DNA of 15,671 nucleotides from JBBRDU01 sp038203615 (GTDB lineage Bacteria > Verrucomicrobiota > Verrucomicrobiia > Chthoniobacterales > UBA10450). The notes beneath the pieces are model-generated. The model worked only from the letters and a program-made list of their open reading frames with translations, made no database searches and was not told where the DNA came from. The first letter of the stretch is position 1, and every line of letters begins with the position of its first letter. Shown one piece after another: positions 7,261 through 14,481 of this stretch. The translations under genes and the position numbers were made by a program. The stretch is from contig JBBRDU010000069.1 of the NCBI GenBank assembly GCA_038203615.1, positions 1-15,671 of the forward strand, read 5' to 3'.

Positions 7261-7494
7261 CTAGTTCCCGCGCATCGGGTTCCCGTCGCGGTTCACCACG
7301 GTTTGTTGCGCGTTCCACAGGTTCTGTTGCGCTTCATCGTGCGGGGTGTGTTCCGCTTCCTCCGCTTGCGCGGCCCGTTTCCGCGCGAGCGCGCGCTGCT
7401 CGGCACCGTTGGAATTGCCCGCTGTATCCATGCTTTCGCAGCTGGCGAGAAGACCAGCGCACGCCGCCCAACCAATCAGTCGAAGATGTTTCAT
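7261..7494 (-). CDS. Small putative lipoprotein
   Basis: The 77-residue product begins MKHLRLIGWAACAGLLASC: a short basic start, a hydrophobic core, and a classic lipobox LLASC with C19 as the lipid-modified residue. The mature 59 residues are polar and rich in Ala, Gln, Glu and Asn with no recognisable domain, so it is probably a small outer-membrane-anchored protein. The good signal sequence argues for a real gene despite its size. No convincing ribosome-binding site or promoter was seen. It is followed on its own strand, after 124 bases, by the L,D-transpeptidase gene. Confidence 0.65.
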   Translation of the reverse strand: MKHLRLIGWAACAGLLASCESMDTAGNSNGAEQRALARKRAAQAEEAEHTPHDEAQQNLWNAQQTVVNRDGNPMRGN

Positions 7495-7553
7495 ATGGAA
7501 ATGATAGCAAATGAAGAGCCGGAGGAGAAGAACTCCTGCGCAGCCCGGCTTGG

Positions 7554-7569
7554 CTGGGCCGGAGCCCAG
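7554..7569. other. Hairpin upstream of the ALDH gene
   Basis: CTGGGC (7554-7559) and GCCCAG (7564-7569) form a 6-bp stem with a CGGA loop in the 130-base divergent gap between the small lipoprotein and the aldehyde dehydrogenase. No U-tract follows. The following stretch, 7571-7603, is similar to 9127-9160 beyond the ALDH gene. The gap must hold both promoters, but I could not assign -35/-10 boxes with confidence. Confidence 0.35.
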
Positions 7570-7624
7570 GCCACGCCGCAGCTTGTGCGAAGGCGGGTTG
7601 GGCGTTTAACTTCGCTTTCACCAC

Positions 7625-9085
7625 GTGCCCACGACCGAGCTCATCCAGATCCAAAATTTCATCGACGGCCAATTCATTGAGCCCTGCGGCTCGAAGTATC
7701 TGGACAATATCGAGCCGGCTACGGGGCAGGTTTACTGCAAAGTCCCTGAGAGCGACGAGCGCGATGTGGAACTCGCGGTCGCAGCTGCGGAGAAAGCATT
7801 CTTGCAGTGGGCCAGCACGCCTGTCTCGGAACGGTCGCGCCTTTTGCTGCGCATCGCCGACCTGATCGAGCGCGATTTGGAAACGCTGGCCCGGGCCGAA
7901 TCAATCGACACGGGCAAGCCGCTCTCGCTTGCGCGCGGACTCGATATTCCCCGCGCCGCCAGTAACTTTCGCTTTTTCGCCACGGCCATTCTGCACACCG
8001 AATCGGAAGCGCACGTGACGGACAGCGTGGCGTTTAATTACACCCTGCGTCAGCCGCGCGGCATCGCTGGACTCATCTCGCCTTGGAATCTGCCGCTCTA
8101 TCTGTTGAGCTGGAAAATCGCGCCGGCCATCGCCTGTGGCAACACAGCGGTAGCCAAGCCGAGCGAGTTGACGCCGATGACGGCGTTTCTGCTCTGCCAG
8201 ATCTGCCGCGAAGCCGGCCTGCCCGACGGCGTCCTCAATGTGGTGCACGGCACCGGACCAAAAGTCGGCGCCCCCATCACCGCTCACCCTAAAATTGGCA
8301 CCATTTCCTTCACGGGCGGCACCGTCACCGGCCGCAAAGTGGCGGAGACCTGCGCGCCGCTCTTCAAGAAAGTTTCGCTCGAGCTGGGCGGAAAGAATCC
8401 GAACATCATCTTCGCCGACGCCGACCTCAATGCCGCTATCGCGGGAAGCGTGCGCTCTTCCTTTGCCAACCAAGGCCAGGTTTGTTTGTGCGGCTCGCGC
8501 GTGTTCGTGGAACGCCCCGTCTACCAGGAGTTTGTCGATCGCTTCGTCCGCATCACGTCTCAGTTGAAGGTGGGCGATCCGCTGGATGAGAAAACCGACC
8601 AGGGCGCGATCGTGAGCAAAACGCAGCTCGATAAGGTGAAGTTCTATGTCGATCTGGCGCTAAAAGAAGGCGGCCAGATTGCGGCGGGCGGTTCGATGCC
8701 AGAACCGATTAACCAGCGCTGTCGCAATGGCTACTTTTTTCCGCCCACCGTCATCATCGATTTGCCGGTCGCCTGTCGCGTGAATCGCGAAGAGATCTTC
8801 GGACCCGTGGTCACAATTACGCCCTTTGATAATGAAGAGGAAGTGATCGGCTACGCCAATGACACGGACTACGGCCTGGCCTCCAGTATTTGGACTCAGA
8901 ACTTGAATCGCGCCCATCGCGTGGCGGAACGCATTCAAACCGGCACGGTCTGGGTGAATTGCTGGCTGGTGCGCGACCTGCGCGTCCCCTTTGGTGGCAT
9001 GAAACAGAGTGGGGTAGGGCGCGAAGGGGGCGACGAAGCGTTGCGTTTTTTCACGGAGGCGAAGAACATTTGCATAGCGAAATAA
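7625..9085 (+). CDS. amnC: Aldehyde dehydrogenase, 2-aminomuconic semialdehyde dehydrogenase type
   Basis: The 486-residue protein is a full-length ALDH: N155 in SPWNLPLYL, general base E253 in SLELGGKNP, and nucleophile C287 in NQGQVCLCGSR. From recall it aligns almost gap-free with human ALDH8A1 across its length (NFIDGQF, DIPRAASNFRFFA, VRSSFANQGQVCLC, VNCWLVRDLRVPFGGMK), and the catalytic numbering coincides. That subfamily oxidises 2-aminomuconic or 2-hydroxymuconic semialdehyde with NAD+ in tryptophan and aromatic-amine breakdown. The GTG start at 7625 is supported by this alignment; no Shine-Dalgarno is evident. The RidA-type deaminase at 14801 would act on its product. The related 2-hydroxymuconic enzyme (XylG/DmpC) is the main alternative. 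A degenerate second copy of its last codons follows at 9166-9207. Confidence 0.88.
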   Translation: MPTTELIQIQNFIDGQFIEPCGSKYLDNIEPATGQVYCKVPESDERDVELAVAAAEKAFLQWASTPVSERSRLLLRIADLIERDLETLARAESIDTGKPLSLARGLDIPRAASNFRFFATAILHTESEAHVTDSVAFNYTLRQPRGIAGLISPWNLPLYLLSWKIAPAIACGNTAVAKPSELTPMTAFLLCQICREAGLPDGVLNVVHGTGPKVGAPITAHPKIGTISFTGGTVTGRKVAETCAPLFKKVSLELGGKNPNIIFADADLNAAIAGSVRSSFANQGQVCLCGSRVFVERPVYQEFVDRFVRITSQLKVGDPLDEKTDQGAIVSKTQLDKVKFYVDLALKEGGQIAAGGSMPEPINQRCRNGYFFPPTVIIDLPVACRVNREEIFGPVVTITPFDNEEEVIGYANDTDYGLASSIWTQNLNRAHRVAERIQTGTVWVNCWLVRDLRVPFGGMKQSGVGREGGDEALRFFTEAKNICIAK

Positions 9086-9113
9086 ATCGTGACGCGAAGC
9101 GCAGCGCCTGCCG

Positions 9114-9144
9114 CGCCGTAGCCCTTGGCACGCCGAAGCGAGGC
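9114..9144. repeat. Short dispersed repeat, copy B
   Basis: This 31-base segment starting CGCCGTAGCCCTTGGCACGC matches 7225-7255 at 25 of 31 positions. It lies between the true ALDH stop and the degenerate ALDH tail. Its continuation to about 9168 holds two short GGCGAAGGTGG-type units and resembles 7571-7603, upstream of ALDH, so related repeats flank the ALDH gene on both sides. Confidence 0.5.
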
Positions 9145-9165
9145 GAAGGTGGCTTGGCGAAGGTG

Positions 9166-9207
9166 GGCTTCTGCACCGAGCAGAAGAACGTCTGCATCGC
9201 AAAGTAA
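9166..9207 (+). pseudogene. Degenerate second copy of an ALDH C-terminus
   Basis: In a different frame from the ALDH gene and 80 bases beyond its stop, this stretch encodes GFCTEQKNVCIAK followed by TAA. The genuine ALDH ends FFTEAKNICIAK-TAA. The last 12 residues agree at nine positions, yet synonymous codons differ (for example AACATTTGCATA versus AACGTCTGCATC). It is therefore an old or foreign copy rather than a fresh duplication. Nothing further upstream (9086-9160) continues the similarity; that part is repeat-like. It is best read as the relic of a second related ALDH gene, or the scar of recombination between two. Confidence 0.6.
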
Positions 9208-9213
9208 AAAACT

Positions 9214-11325
9214 TTGAACCTGCCAAACTTCTTTGCCGAACTGAAGCGACGGCGTGTGTATCGCGTCGCAATTGGCTACGCTATCGCGGCCTGGCTCGCA
9301 GTGCAGATCGCGTCGACAGTTTTGCCGACCTTCCACGTGCCGGAGTGGGTTTTACAAACGCTAATCGTTCTGGTTGCGCTCGGTTTCCCTGCCGCGCTTG
9401 TGCTCGCGTGGGCTTTCGACATCACACCCGCTGGGATCGAGAAGACAGCGGACCGAACACCGACTTCGGCAGCTCTGAACAGACGTAACGGCTGGTTGCT
9501 TGCCACAAGTGGCTTGGCTATCGCTGCTGTCGCGATCGCAGGTTATTGGATGTGGCACCCGTGGCGAGCGACGCCGCAAACAAGTTCAAGCACTGCGTCC
9601 GTTGCTCTCGACACCACTGCGCCCGAGCACCGGGCGATTCCTCAGAAAAGCATCGCCGTGCTTCCGTTTGGAAATCTCAGTCACGATCAGGACAACGCCT
9701 ACTTCGCCGAAGGCATTCAGGACGAAATCCTCACGCGACTGGCGAAGATCGCAGACCTGAAAGTGATCTCACGCACTTCTACGCAGCGTTACAAAAGTTC
9801 GCCGGACAATCTGCCGCAGATCGCGAAGCAGCTTGGGGTAGCGAACATTCTTGAGGGTAGCGTCCAAAAAGCGGGCGATCAGGTGCGTGTCAACGTCCAA
9901 TTGATCAACGCGCAAACCGATTCCCATCTCTGGGCGGACACCTACGATCGGAAGTTGACGGACATCTTCGGCGTCGAAAGCGAGATCGCCAAATCAATCG
10001 CGGAGTCGTTGCAAGCGAAGCTGACCGGTCGCGAGGAGCAAGCTTTGGCCGTGAAACCGACAAACAATCCAGAGGCTTACGAGGCGTATCTGCGCGGACT
10101 GGCCTTGGAAGCACGAAGCCTGTACTCAGTATATCCTCTGGAACAAGCCATCGGTTTTTACGAACAGGCGGTCCGACTCGATGCGACTTTTGCGCTCGCC
10201 TGGAGCAGCCTCGCTCGTGTGGAAGTTTTCTGGTATTCGGGCGCCGACACCAGCGCTACCCGTGGCGAGGCTGCGAAACGAGCCTTGGACCATGCGCAAA
10301 AGCTGCAGCCGAACTCGCCCGAAACTCTGCTCGCGCTGGGGTATTATCAAGTAGTGGTCCTCCGTGATTACGGACTTGCCAAAACCACCTTCGAGCTCGT
10401 CACAAAAATGTTGCCGGGCAGCAGTGAGGCTCAAGTTGCGCTCGGCCAAATTGCCCGGGGGCAGGGACACTGGGATGAAAGCATTGCCTACTTCGAGCGA
10501 GCTCTCGTCCTGGATCCGCGTAACACGCATTCGCTGGGCTTTGCGGCAGACATTTACCTCATGCTGCGACGATTCCCGGCCGCGTTAAAGCTGTACGATC
10601 GAGCGCTGGACATCCTCCCTAATGATCCGGATCTGATGGCATCAAAAACCGTCGTTTATCAGGCTGAGGGTAACCTGGAAGAAGCCGCTAAATTTTTAAG
10701 CGAAGTAAACGCGCAGACTCCTGGGTACGTGGCCTTCGATGTCAAAATGACCCAATTGAGACTTGAGCGGCACCACGATGAGGCCGTCCGATTGCTGCAA
10801 GCGCGATTGGCTCAATTTCACTTTGGTTCTGCGTTACTGCCGACCCAGCTTGGTCCCGCTGAGATCGAAAAGGGCTATTATCAGGTGGTGCTGGCCTTCG
10901 CCCAGCGCCTCGCTGGGGATAGCGCCGGCGCAAAACTTACTGCTGAGCAAGCGCGCGGTGCGCTGGAGCCAGCCTGCAAAAATCAACCAAACAGAATCTG
11001 GCTGGCAGTATACCTATCCCGAGCTTATGCCGCGCTCGGCGATAAGAACTCAGCCCTGAAGGAAGCGCAGCGTATCGCGCTTTTGCCGGGCGCCAAAGAT
11101 GCGCACAACGAGCCTGGCTTGGAAGAGAATTTGGCGTTAATTCAGATGATCTTCGGCGAGAACAGCCGCGCGATCTCAACTCTCGCGCGGCTCCTGGAAA
11201 CACCGTACGGCAGTTACGTTTACAGCGCGCCCGTGACGCCCGCACTTTTAAGACTCGATCCACTGTGGGACCCGTTGCGCGCGGATCCCGCTTTCCAGAA
11301 ACTGTGTGAGGAAAAGAAGCCGTGA
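9214..11325 (+). CDS. Membrane protein with TolB-like domain and TPR repeats
   Basis: The 703-residue protein starts at a TTG (9214), chosen because NFFAELKRRRVYRVAIGYA is the conserved N-terminus of this family. Three membrane segments are likely (about 18-38, 46-68 and 94-114). A TolB-like/adenylate-cyclase-associated domain follows (145-268: KSIAVLPFGNLS, YFAEGIQDEILTRL, LEGSVQKAGDQVRV, HLWADTYDR). Tetratricopeptide repeats then run from about 275 to 600 (PEAYEAYLRGL, AIGFYEQAVRLD, SIAYFERALVLDP, ALKLYDRALDILPND). Relatives often carry an adenylate cyclase or a winged-helix DNA-binding domain at the N-terminus; neither is present here, so it has no visible enzymatic output. It probably scaffolds a signalling or envelope complex. 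The stump of a paralogue follows immediately. Confidence 0.88.
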   Translation: MNLPNFFAELKRRRVYRVAIGYAIAAWLAVQIASTVLPTFHVPEWVLQTLIVLVALGFPAALVLAWAFDITPAGIEKTADRTPTSAALNRRNGWLLATSGLAIAAVAIAGYWMWHPWRATPQTSSSTASVALDTTAPEHRAIPQKSIAVLPFGNLSHDQDNAYFAEGIQDEILTRLAKIADLKVISRTSTQRYKSSPDNLPQIAKQLGVANILEGSVQKAGDQVRVNVQLINAQTDSHLWADTYDRKLTDIFGVESEIAKSIAESLQAKLTGREEQALAVKPTNNPEAYEAYLRGLALEARSLYSVYPLEQAIGFYEQAVRLDATFALAWSSLARVEVFWYSGADTSATRGEAAKRALDHAQKLQPNSPETLLALGYYQVVVLRDYGLAKTTFELVTKMLPGSSEAQVALGQIARGQGHWDESIAYFERALVLDPRNTHSLGFAADIYLMLRRFPAALKLYDRALDILPNDPDLMASKTVVYQAEGNLEEAAKFLSEVNAQTPGYVAFDVKMTQLRLERHHDEAVRLLQARLAQFHFGSALLPTQLGPAEIEKGYYQVVLAFAQRLAGDSAGAKLTAEQARGALEPACKNQPNRIWLAVYLSRAYAALGDKNSALKEAQRIALLPGAKDAHNEPGLEENLALIQMIFGENSRAISTLARLLETPYGSYVYSAPVTPALLRLDPLWDPLRADPAFQKLCEEKKP

Positions 11326-11435
11326 ATCCGAAGAACTTCTTCTCCGAGCTGAAGCGCCCCTAAGTTTAAAAAATCGCGGTCGCGTATGCGGTTGTCGGTT
11401 GGCTGCTGGTTCAGGTCGCGACGCAGGTCTTTCCC
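11322..11435 (+). pseudogene. Remnant of a second TolB/TPR-type gene, two in-frame stops
   Basis: A GTG overlapping the upstream TGA (GTGA at 11322-11325) begins a frame reading NPKNFFSELKRP, stop, V, stop, then KIAVAYAVVGWLLVQVATQVFP. This lines up without a single indel against the N-terminus of the neighbouring intact protein (NFFAELKRRRVYRVAIGYAIAAW). The stops are TAA at 11361 and 11367, where the family has an RRxVYK segment. Similarity ends abruptly near 11435, so the rest of the gene is deleted. The intact gene and this stump are the remains of a tandem pair. A sequencing error could explain one stop but not the loss of the remainder. Confidence 0.8.
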
Positions 11436-11668
11436 GATGGGCAGAAAACCGGACGGCGATCCGTTCGTGGTCATTGAGCGGCGGCCTGCGCGAGCTGGCC
11501 GAGGCACGCAAGGTGCAACACGTTGGATCAACCCCAGTCACGCCGGCTATCGCAGCTGCAACAATCGTGTTAGTGCGCTCAGCGGGGCGGAAGTTTAGGC
11601 TTGCTTCGCGTGGGCTCGCGGAGTGCAATGCGGATGAGGGACGAGGAGGGCAGTGTTCAGCCGCGAAA
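11436..11668. other. Non-coding or decayed stretch between the TPR remnant and the Cys-repeat gene
   Basis: Several frames are open here but none resembles a known protein or has a good start. A frame ending at 11598 reads TRWINPSHAGYRSCNNR before its stop and might be a fragment of a lost gene, but I cannot place it. A GAGGAGGG at about 11643-11650 is too far (about 24 bases) from the next start to be a convincing ribosome-binding site. The stretch is probably the deletion scar of the TPR paralogue plus the upstream region of the next gene. Confidence 0.4.
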
Positions 11669-11674
11669 ATGCCT

Positions 11675-13096
11675 ATGAAAAAACTCCTTCTCTTCTGCGC
11701 CGCACTGTTTGTCGTTCCACAACTTTACGCGGAGTTTCCCTACACCATTTCCGATCTCGGCACGCTCGGTGGAAATTCGAGCAGCGCTTCGGGACTAAAC
11801 GGGCAGGCGGCGACGAACGCAGCCGGCATGATCGTCGGCACGTCGAACGCGAGCGATAACTCGGACCACGCTTTTCTGTGGCTGGACGGTCGGATCTACG
11901 ACCTCAACTCGTTGTGCGACCTGACGAGCAGTGGGTTCAAGGTGCTGACCAGCGCGAAGTCGATCAATGACTCGGGCGTCATCATCGGCGAAGGGATTAC
12001 TGCCACGAATCAGAAGCACGCGTTCATCATGACCCCGACGAAGGTGGACGGCGGCCAGTGGCGGTACGCCTGCTGCCAATGGGTGTGGATTCAGGATGGC
12101 GGCGGCTGGTGGTGGGAAACCGATTGCCATTGCTACAAGTGGCACGGGCCGCCGGGAAATCATCCGCCCTGCCCGCCCAACCTGCCGCATTGCTGGTGGC
12201 CGCCCCTCTTTTGTCCGCCGGGTTGCTACGATTGCCCGCCGCCCAATTGCTTCTGCTGCATCAACGGCGAGGTCGTCGAGACCAGCGCCGAGGAATGCCG
12301 GGCGCGCGGCGGTGTCTGCTACGCGACGGTGGAGGAAGCGAAGCGCAATTGTCAGCCGGGCCGGAAATGCTGGATCTGTCTCAACGGCACCGTCATTGAG
12401 ATCGATGCCAGCGATCCGCGCGTGAAAGAAGCGCGCCAATGTTTCAATTCGCGCGAGGAGGCGCTGCGCTATTGCGGACAGCAAACCTGCTGGGTTTGCC
12501 TCAACGGCAACGCGGTACAGTTGACCGAAGCCGAATGCAAACAGCGGGGCGGCACGAGTTATCGCACGCGGGAAGAAGCACTGCGCAATTGCAAGCCGCC
12601 AGGCTGCTGGATTTGCGTCAACGGCAAGGCCGTGCAAATCAGCGGCGCCGATTGCCAGCAGCGGCACGGTTACGCTACGCCGGAGGAAGCGTTGCGGAAC
12701 TGCGGCGGCGACCAGACCGGATGGTGCTGCGGGCCGAACGGCGTCTCGCAGGCGACGCGGGCGCAATGCGCGCAATATGGTGGGCAGTGGTTCGCGACGC
12801 AGGCAGAAGCGATGCGTGCCTGCGACACGCCTCGTCCGCCCCTGACCTATGTGCCGGGCGCTACTTCGACGCCGCGCACGTCTATTCCGCGGCAGTCTGA
12901 TACGCCATCGCGCGGTCATAAGCCTCGCAAAGAGTCAACACCATCAAAGGGTCCAGTGCTGGGCGAGCCGGTGGGGATCAAGAATCCGAACGGATCGCAG
13001 AATCCGCGCCTGTCGAGTAATCCCAAACAATCGAAAGATTCGCGGCGTTCCAAGCGCGGCAAGCCCACGGCCACACCGACTGCCGGGAAACGATAA
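11675..13096 (+). CDS. Secreted HAF-type protein with five cysteine-rich repeats
   Basis: The frame is open further upstream, but the likely start is the ATG at 11675 (MKKLLLFCAALFVV), giving 473 residues with a signal peptide cut after LYA (residue 19). Residues 22-120 match HAF extracellular repeats: YTISDLGTLGGNSSSASGLN, AGMIVGTS, HAFLWLDGRIYDLN, SINDSGVIIGE. A Trp/Cys/Pro/His-rich segment (129-191) follows. Five repeats of 39-40 residues start at 192, 232, 272, 311 and 350, with pattern CWxCxNG, a mid cysteine, then EEAxRNC. The last 85 residues are Ser/Thr/Pro/Lys/Arg-rich and probably disordered. HAF proteins are exported with unknown function. I do not recognise the cysteine repeat as a named domain; disulfide bonding or metal binding is inference. 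No enzyme motif is visible. Confidence 0.85.
   Translation: MKKLLLFCAALFVVPQLYAEFPYTISDLGTLGGNSSSASGLNGQAATNAAGMIVGTSNASDNSDHAFLWLDGRIYDLNSLCDLTSSGFKVLTSAKSINDSGVIIGEGITATNQKHAFIMTPTKVDGGQWRYACCQWVWIQDGGGWWWETDCHCYKWHGPPGNHPPCPPNLPHCWWPPLFCPPGCYDCPPPNCFCCINGEVVETSAEECRARGGVCYATVEEAKRNCQPGRKCWICLNGTVIEIDASDPRVKEARQCFNSREEALRYCGQQTCWVCLNGNAVQLTEAECKQRGGTSYRTREEALRNCKPPGCWICVNGKAVQISGADCQQRHGYATPEEALRNCGGDQTGWCCGPNGVSQATRAQCAQYGGQWFATQAEAMRACDTPRPPLTYVPGATSTPRTSIPRQSDTPSRGHKPRKESTPSKGPVLGEPVGIKNPNGSQNPRLSSNPKQSKDSRRSKRGKPTATPTAGKR
12248..12838 (+). repeat. Five tandem Cys repeats of about 120 bp (coding)
   Basis: Units begin at about 12248, 12368, 12488, 12605 and 12722, so the spacing is 120, 120, 117 and 117 bases. 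Shared features are CWxCxNG at the start, a cysteine near position 17 with an RGG in units 1 and 3, and E(E/A)A(L/K/M)RxC near the end. Unit 2 departs most in the middle (the segment after IDASD lacks RGG). Unit 5 shifts its first cysteines (WCCGPNG). Protein identity between units is clearer than DNA identity, so the duplications are old and kept under selection. Confidence 0.8.
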
Positions 13097-13129
13097 CCTA
13101 GCGAGTAAGGCCGGCTCTCGGTTTCGGAC

Positions 13130-13315
13130 GTGGCGCTCTGGCATCTTAACCGGGAAGCGGAGCCGGAGGCCGCGCTGGCCACTCTCATTAAGAACGACGC
13201 GGACGTAGGCGCCGACTTGATCGTGTTTCTTGAAAAAGATCTTGGGCGGGAGTTAGGACGCGATAACAAATCTGTGTTGATCTGCGTAATTCGCGGTTAC
13301 AAATGTAAGCAATGA
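13130..13315 (+). CDS. Small ORF, possible gene remnant, unknown
   Basis: A GTG at 13130 opens a 61-residue frame reading ALWHLNREAEPEAALATLI and continuing to a TGA that overlaps the BNR gene start (ATGA at 13312-13315). An in-frame TAA at 13106 limits the upstream extension. The first 20 residues have the flavour of a HEAT-like helical repeat (ALWxLxREAE), so this may be the tail of a lost larger gene that was once coupled to the next gene. I see no domain that can be named, and it may not be expressed. The rest of the 13097-13311 gap shows nothing else. Confidence 0.3.
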   Translation: MALWHLNREAEPEAALATLIKNDADVGADLIVFLEKDLGRELGRDNKSVLICVIRGYKCKQ

Positions 13316-14481
13316 GCGGAATACGATTACTGGTTGGAACACGAAAAGGCGCGTTCCTCCTGACATCGGATGCGAAGCGCAAAGATTGGGAAGTGGAGGG
13401 GCCGCATTTTGCCGGCTGGGAGATTTATCACGTCAAAGGTTCGCCGGCTGAACCAAACCGACTGTATGCGTCGCAGACCAGCGCCTGGTTTGGGCAAATC
13501 ATTCAACGCTCGGATGATGGGGGTAAAACTTGGTCGCAGCCGGGCACGCCGGCTGGGGAGCCGACCACCACCCCTGACGGAATGCTCAAGCCCGAGAGTA
13601 ACAAGTTTGTCTACGACGGCGTCCCGGGCACCCACCAATGGTATGACGGCACGCAGCATCCGTGGGAGTTCAAGCGCGTCTGGCATCTTGAACCGTCGCT
13701 GACCGATCCGGATACCGTTTATGCCGGAGTGGAAGACGCCGCCTTGTTCCGCAGCACCGATGGCGGCAAGTCGTGGCAGGAGTTGTCCGGACTGCGCACG
13801 CATAATTCCGGGCCGAAGTGGCAACCGGGCGCGGGCGGAATGTGCCTGCATACCATTCTGCTCGACCCGAGTAATCCAGAACGAATTTATGTGGCAATCT
13901 CGGCCGCGGGTGCGTTTCGGTCTGATGACGGCGGCAAAACATGGAAGCCGATCAACCGCGGTCTGCATTCGCAATTCATGCCCGATCCGAAGGCAGAGGT
14001 CGGTCACTGCGTCCACCGCATTGCCATGCATCCCTCGCGGCCGAACACGCTCTTCATGCAAAAACATTGGGACGTCATGCGGAGCGACGATGCCGGCGAT
14101 TCGTGGTACGAAGTCAGTGGTAATCTGCCAAGCGACTTTGGATTCCCGATCGACGTCCACGCGCACGAGCCGGAGACGATTTACGTCGTGCCGATCAAGA
14201 GCGACTCGGAACATTTTCCACCGGACGGCAAGTTGCGCGTTTACCGCAGCCGGACCGGTGGCAACGAGTGGGAAGAGCTCACCAAAGGTCTGCCGCAAAA
14301 GGAGTGTTACGTCAACGTGCTGCGCGACGCGATGACGGTTGATTCGCTCGATCCGTGCGGGATTTATTTTGGCACGACCGGAGGTCAAGTTTACGCATCG
14401 GCCGACGCGGGTGATAGCTGGACGCCGATCGTGCGCGACCTTCCGGCGGTTTTCTCCGTCGAAGTGCAGACGCTGCCATGA
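13312..14481 (+). CDS. BNR/Asp-box beta-propeller protein (sialidase-like fold)
   Basis: The 389-residue protein starts LLVGTRKGAFLLTSD. It carries repeated Asp-boxes: SDDGGKTW (67-74), STDGGKSW (148-155), SDDGGKTW (204-211), a degenerate SRTGGNEW (313-320), SDDAGDSW (258-265) and SADAGDSW (363-370). This indicates a BNR propeller, often annotated as exo-alpha-sialidase or glycosyl hydrolase. The sialidase arginine triad and FRIP motif are not apparent, and there is no signal peptide, so a cytosolic role other than glycan cleavage is plausible. Its stop overlaps the MoaD-like gene start (ATGA at 14478-14481). From recall, this BNR and MoaD/ThiS pairing recurs in other bacteria, but its function is unknown to me. 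Confidence 0.85.
   Translation: MSGIRLLVGTRKGAFLLTSDAKRKDWEVEGPHFAGWEIYHVKGSPAEPNRLYASQTSAWFGQIIQRSDDGGKTWSQPGTPAGEPTTTPDGMLKPESNKFVYDGVPGTHQWYDGTQHPWEFKRVWHLEPSLTDPDTVYAGVEDAALFRSTDGGKSWQELSGLRTHNSGPKWQPGAGGMCLHTILLDPSNPERIYVAISAAGAFRSDDGGKTWKPINRGLHSQFMPDPKAEVGHCVHRIAMHPSRPNTLFMQKHWDVMRSDDAGDSWYEVSGNLPSDFGFPIDVHAHEPETIYVVPIKSDSEHFPPDGKLRVYRSRTGGNEWEELTKGLPQKECYVNVLRDAMTVDSLDPCGIYFGTTGGQVYASADAGDSWTPIVRDLPAVFSVEVQTLP

Noticed and set aside
11306..11674. Extending the Cys-repeat protein upstream to the first ATG of its open frame (11306)
   Set aside because: The extension overlaps the TPR gene end and its pseudogene stump and would bury the signal peptide. The ATG at 11675 gives a proper secretion signal.
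11795..12919. A long minus-strand open frame (about 374 codons) opposite the Cys-repeat gene
   Set aside because: It is antisense to a gene with signal peptide, HAF motifs and clear repeats. Its Arg/Ala-rich product has no motif and arises from GC-rich codon use.
13327..14388. A 353-codon minus-strand frame opposite the BNR gene
   Set aside because: It is a shadow of the Asp-box propeller gene. The product is Arg-rich and has no recognisable domain.
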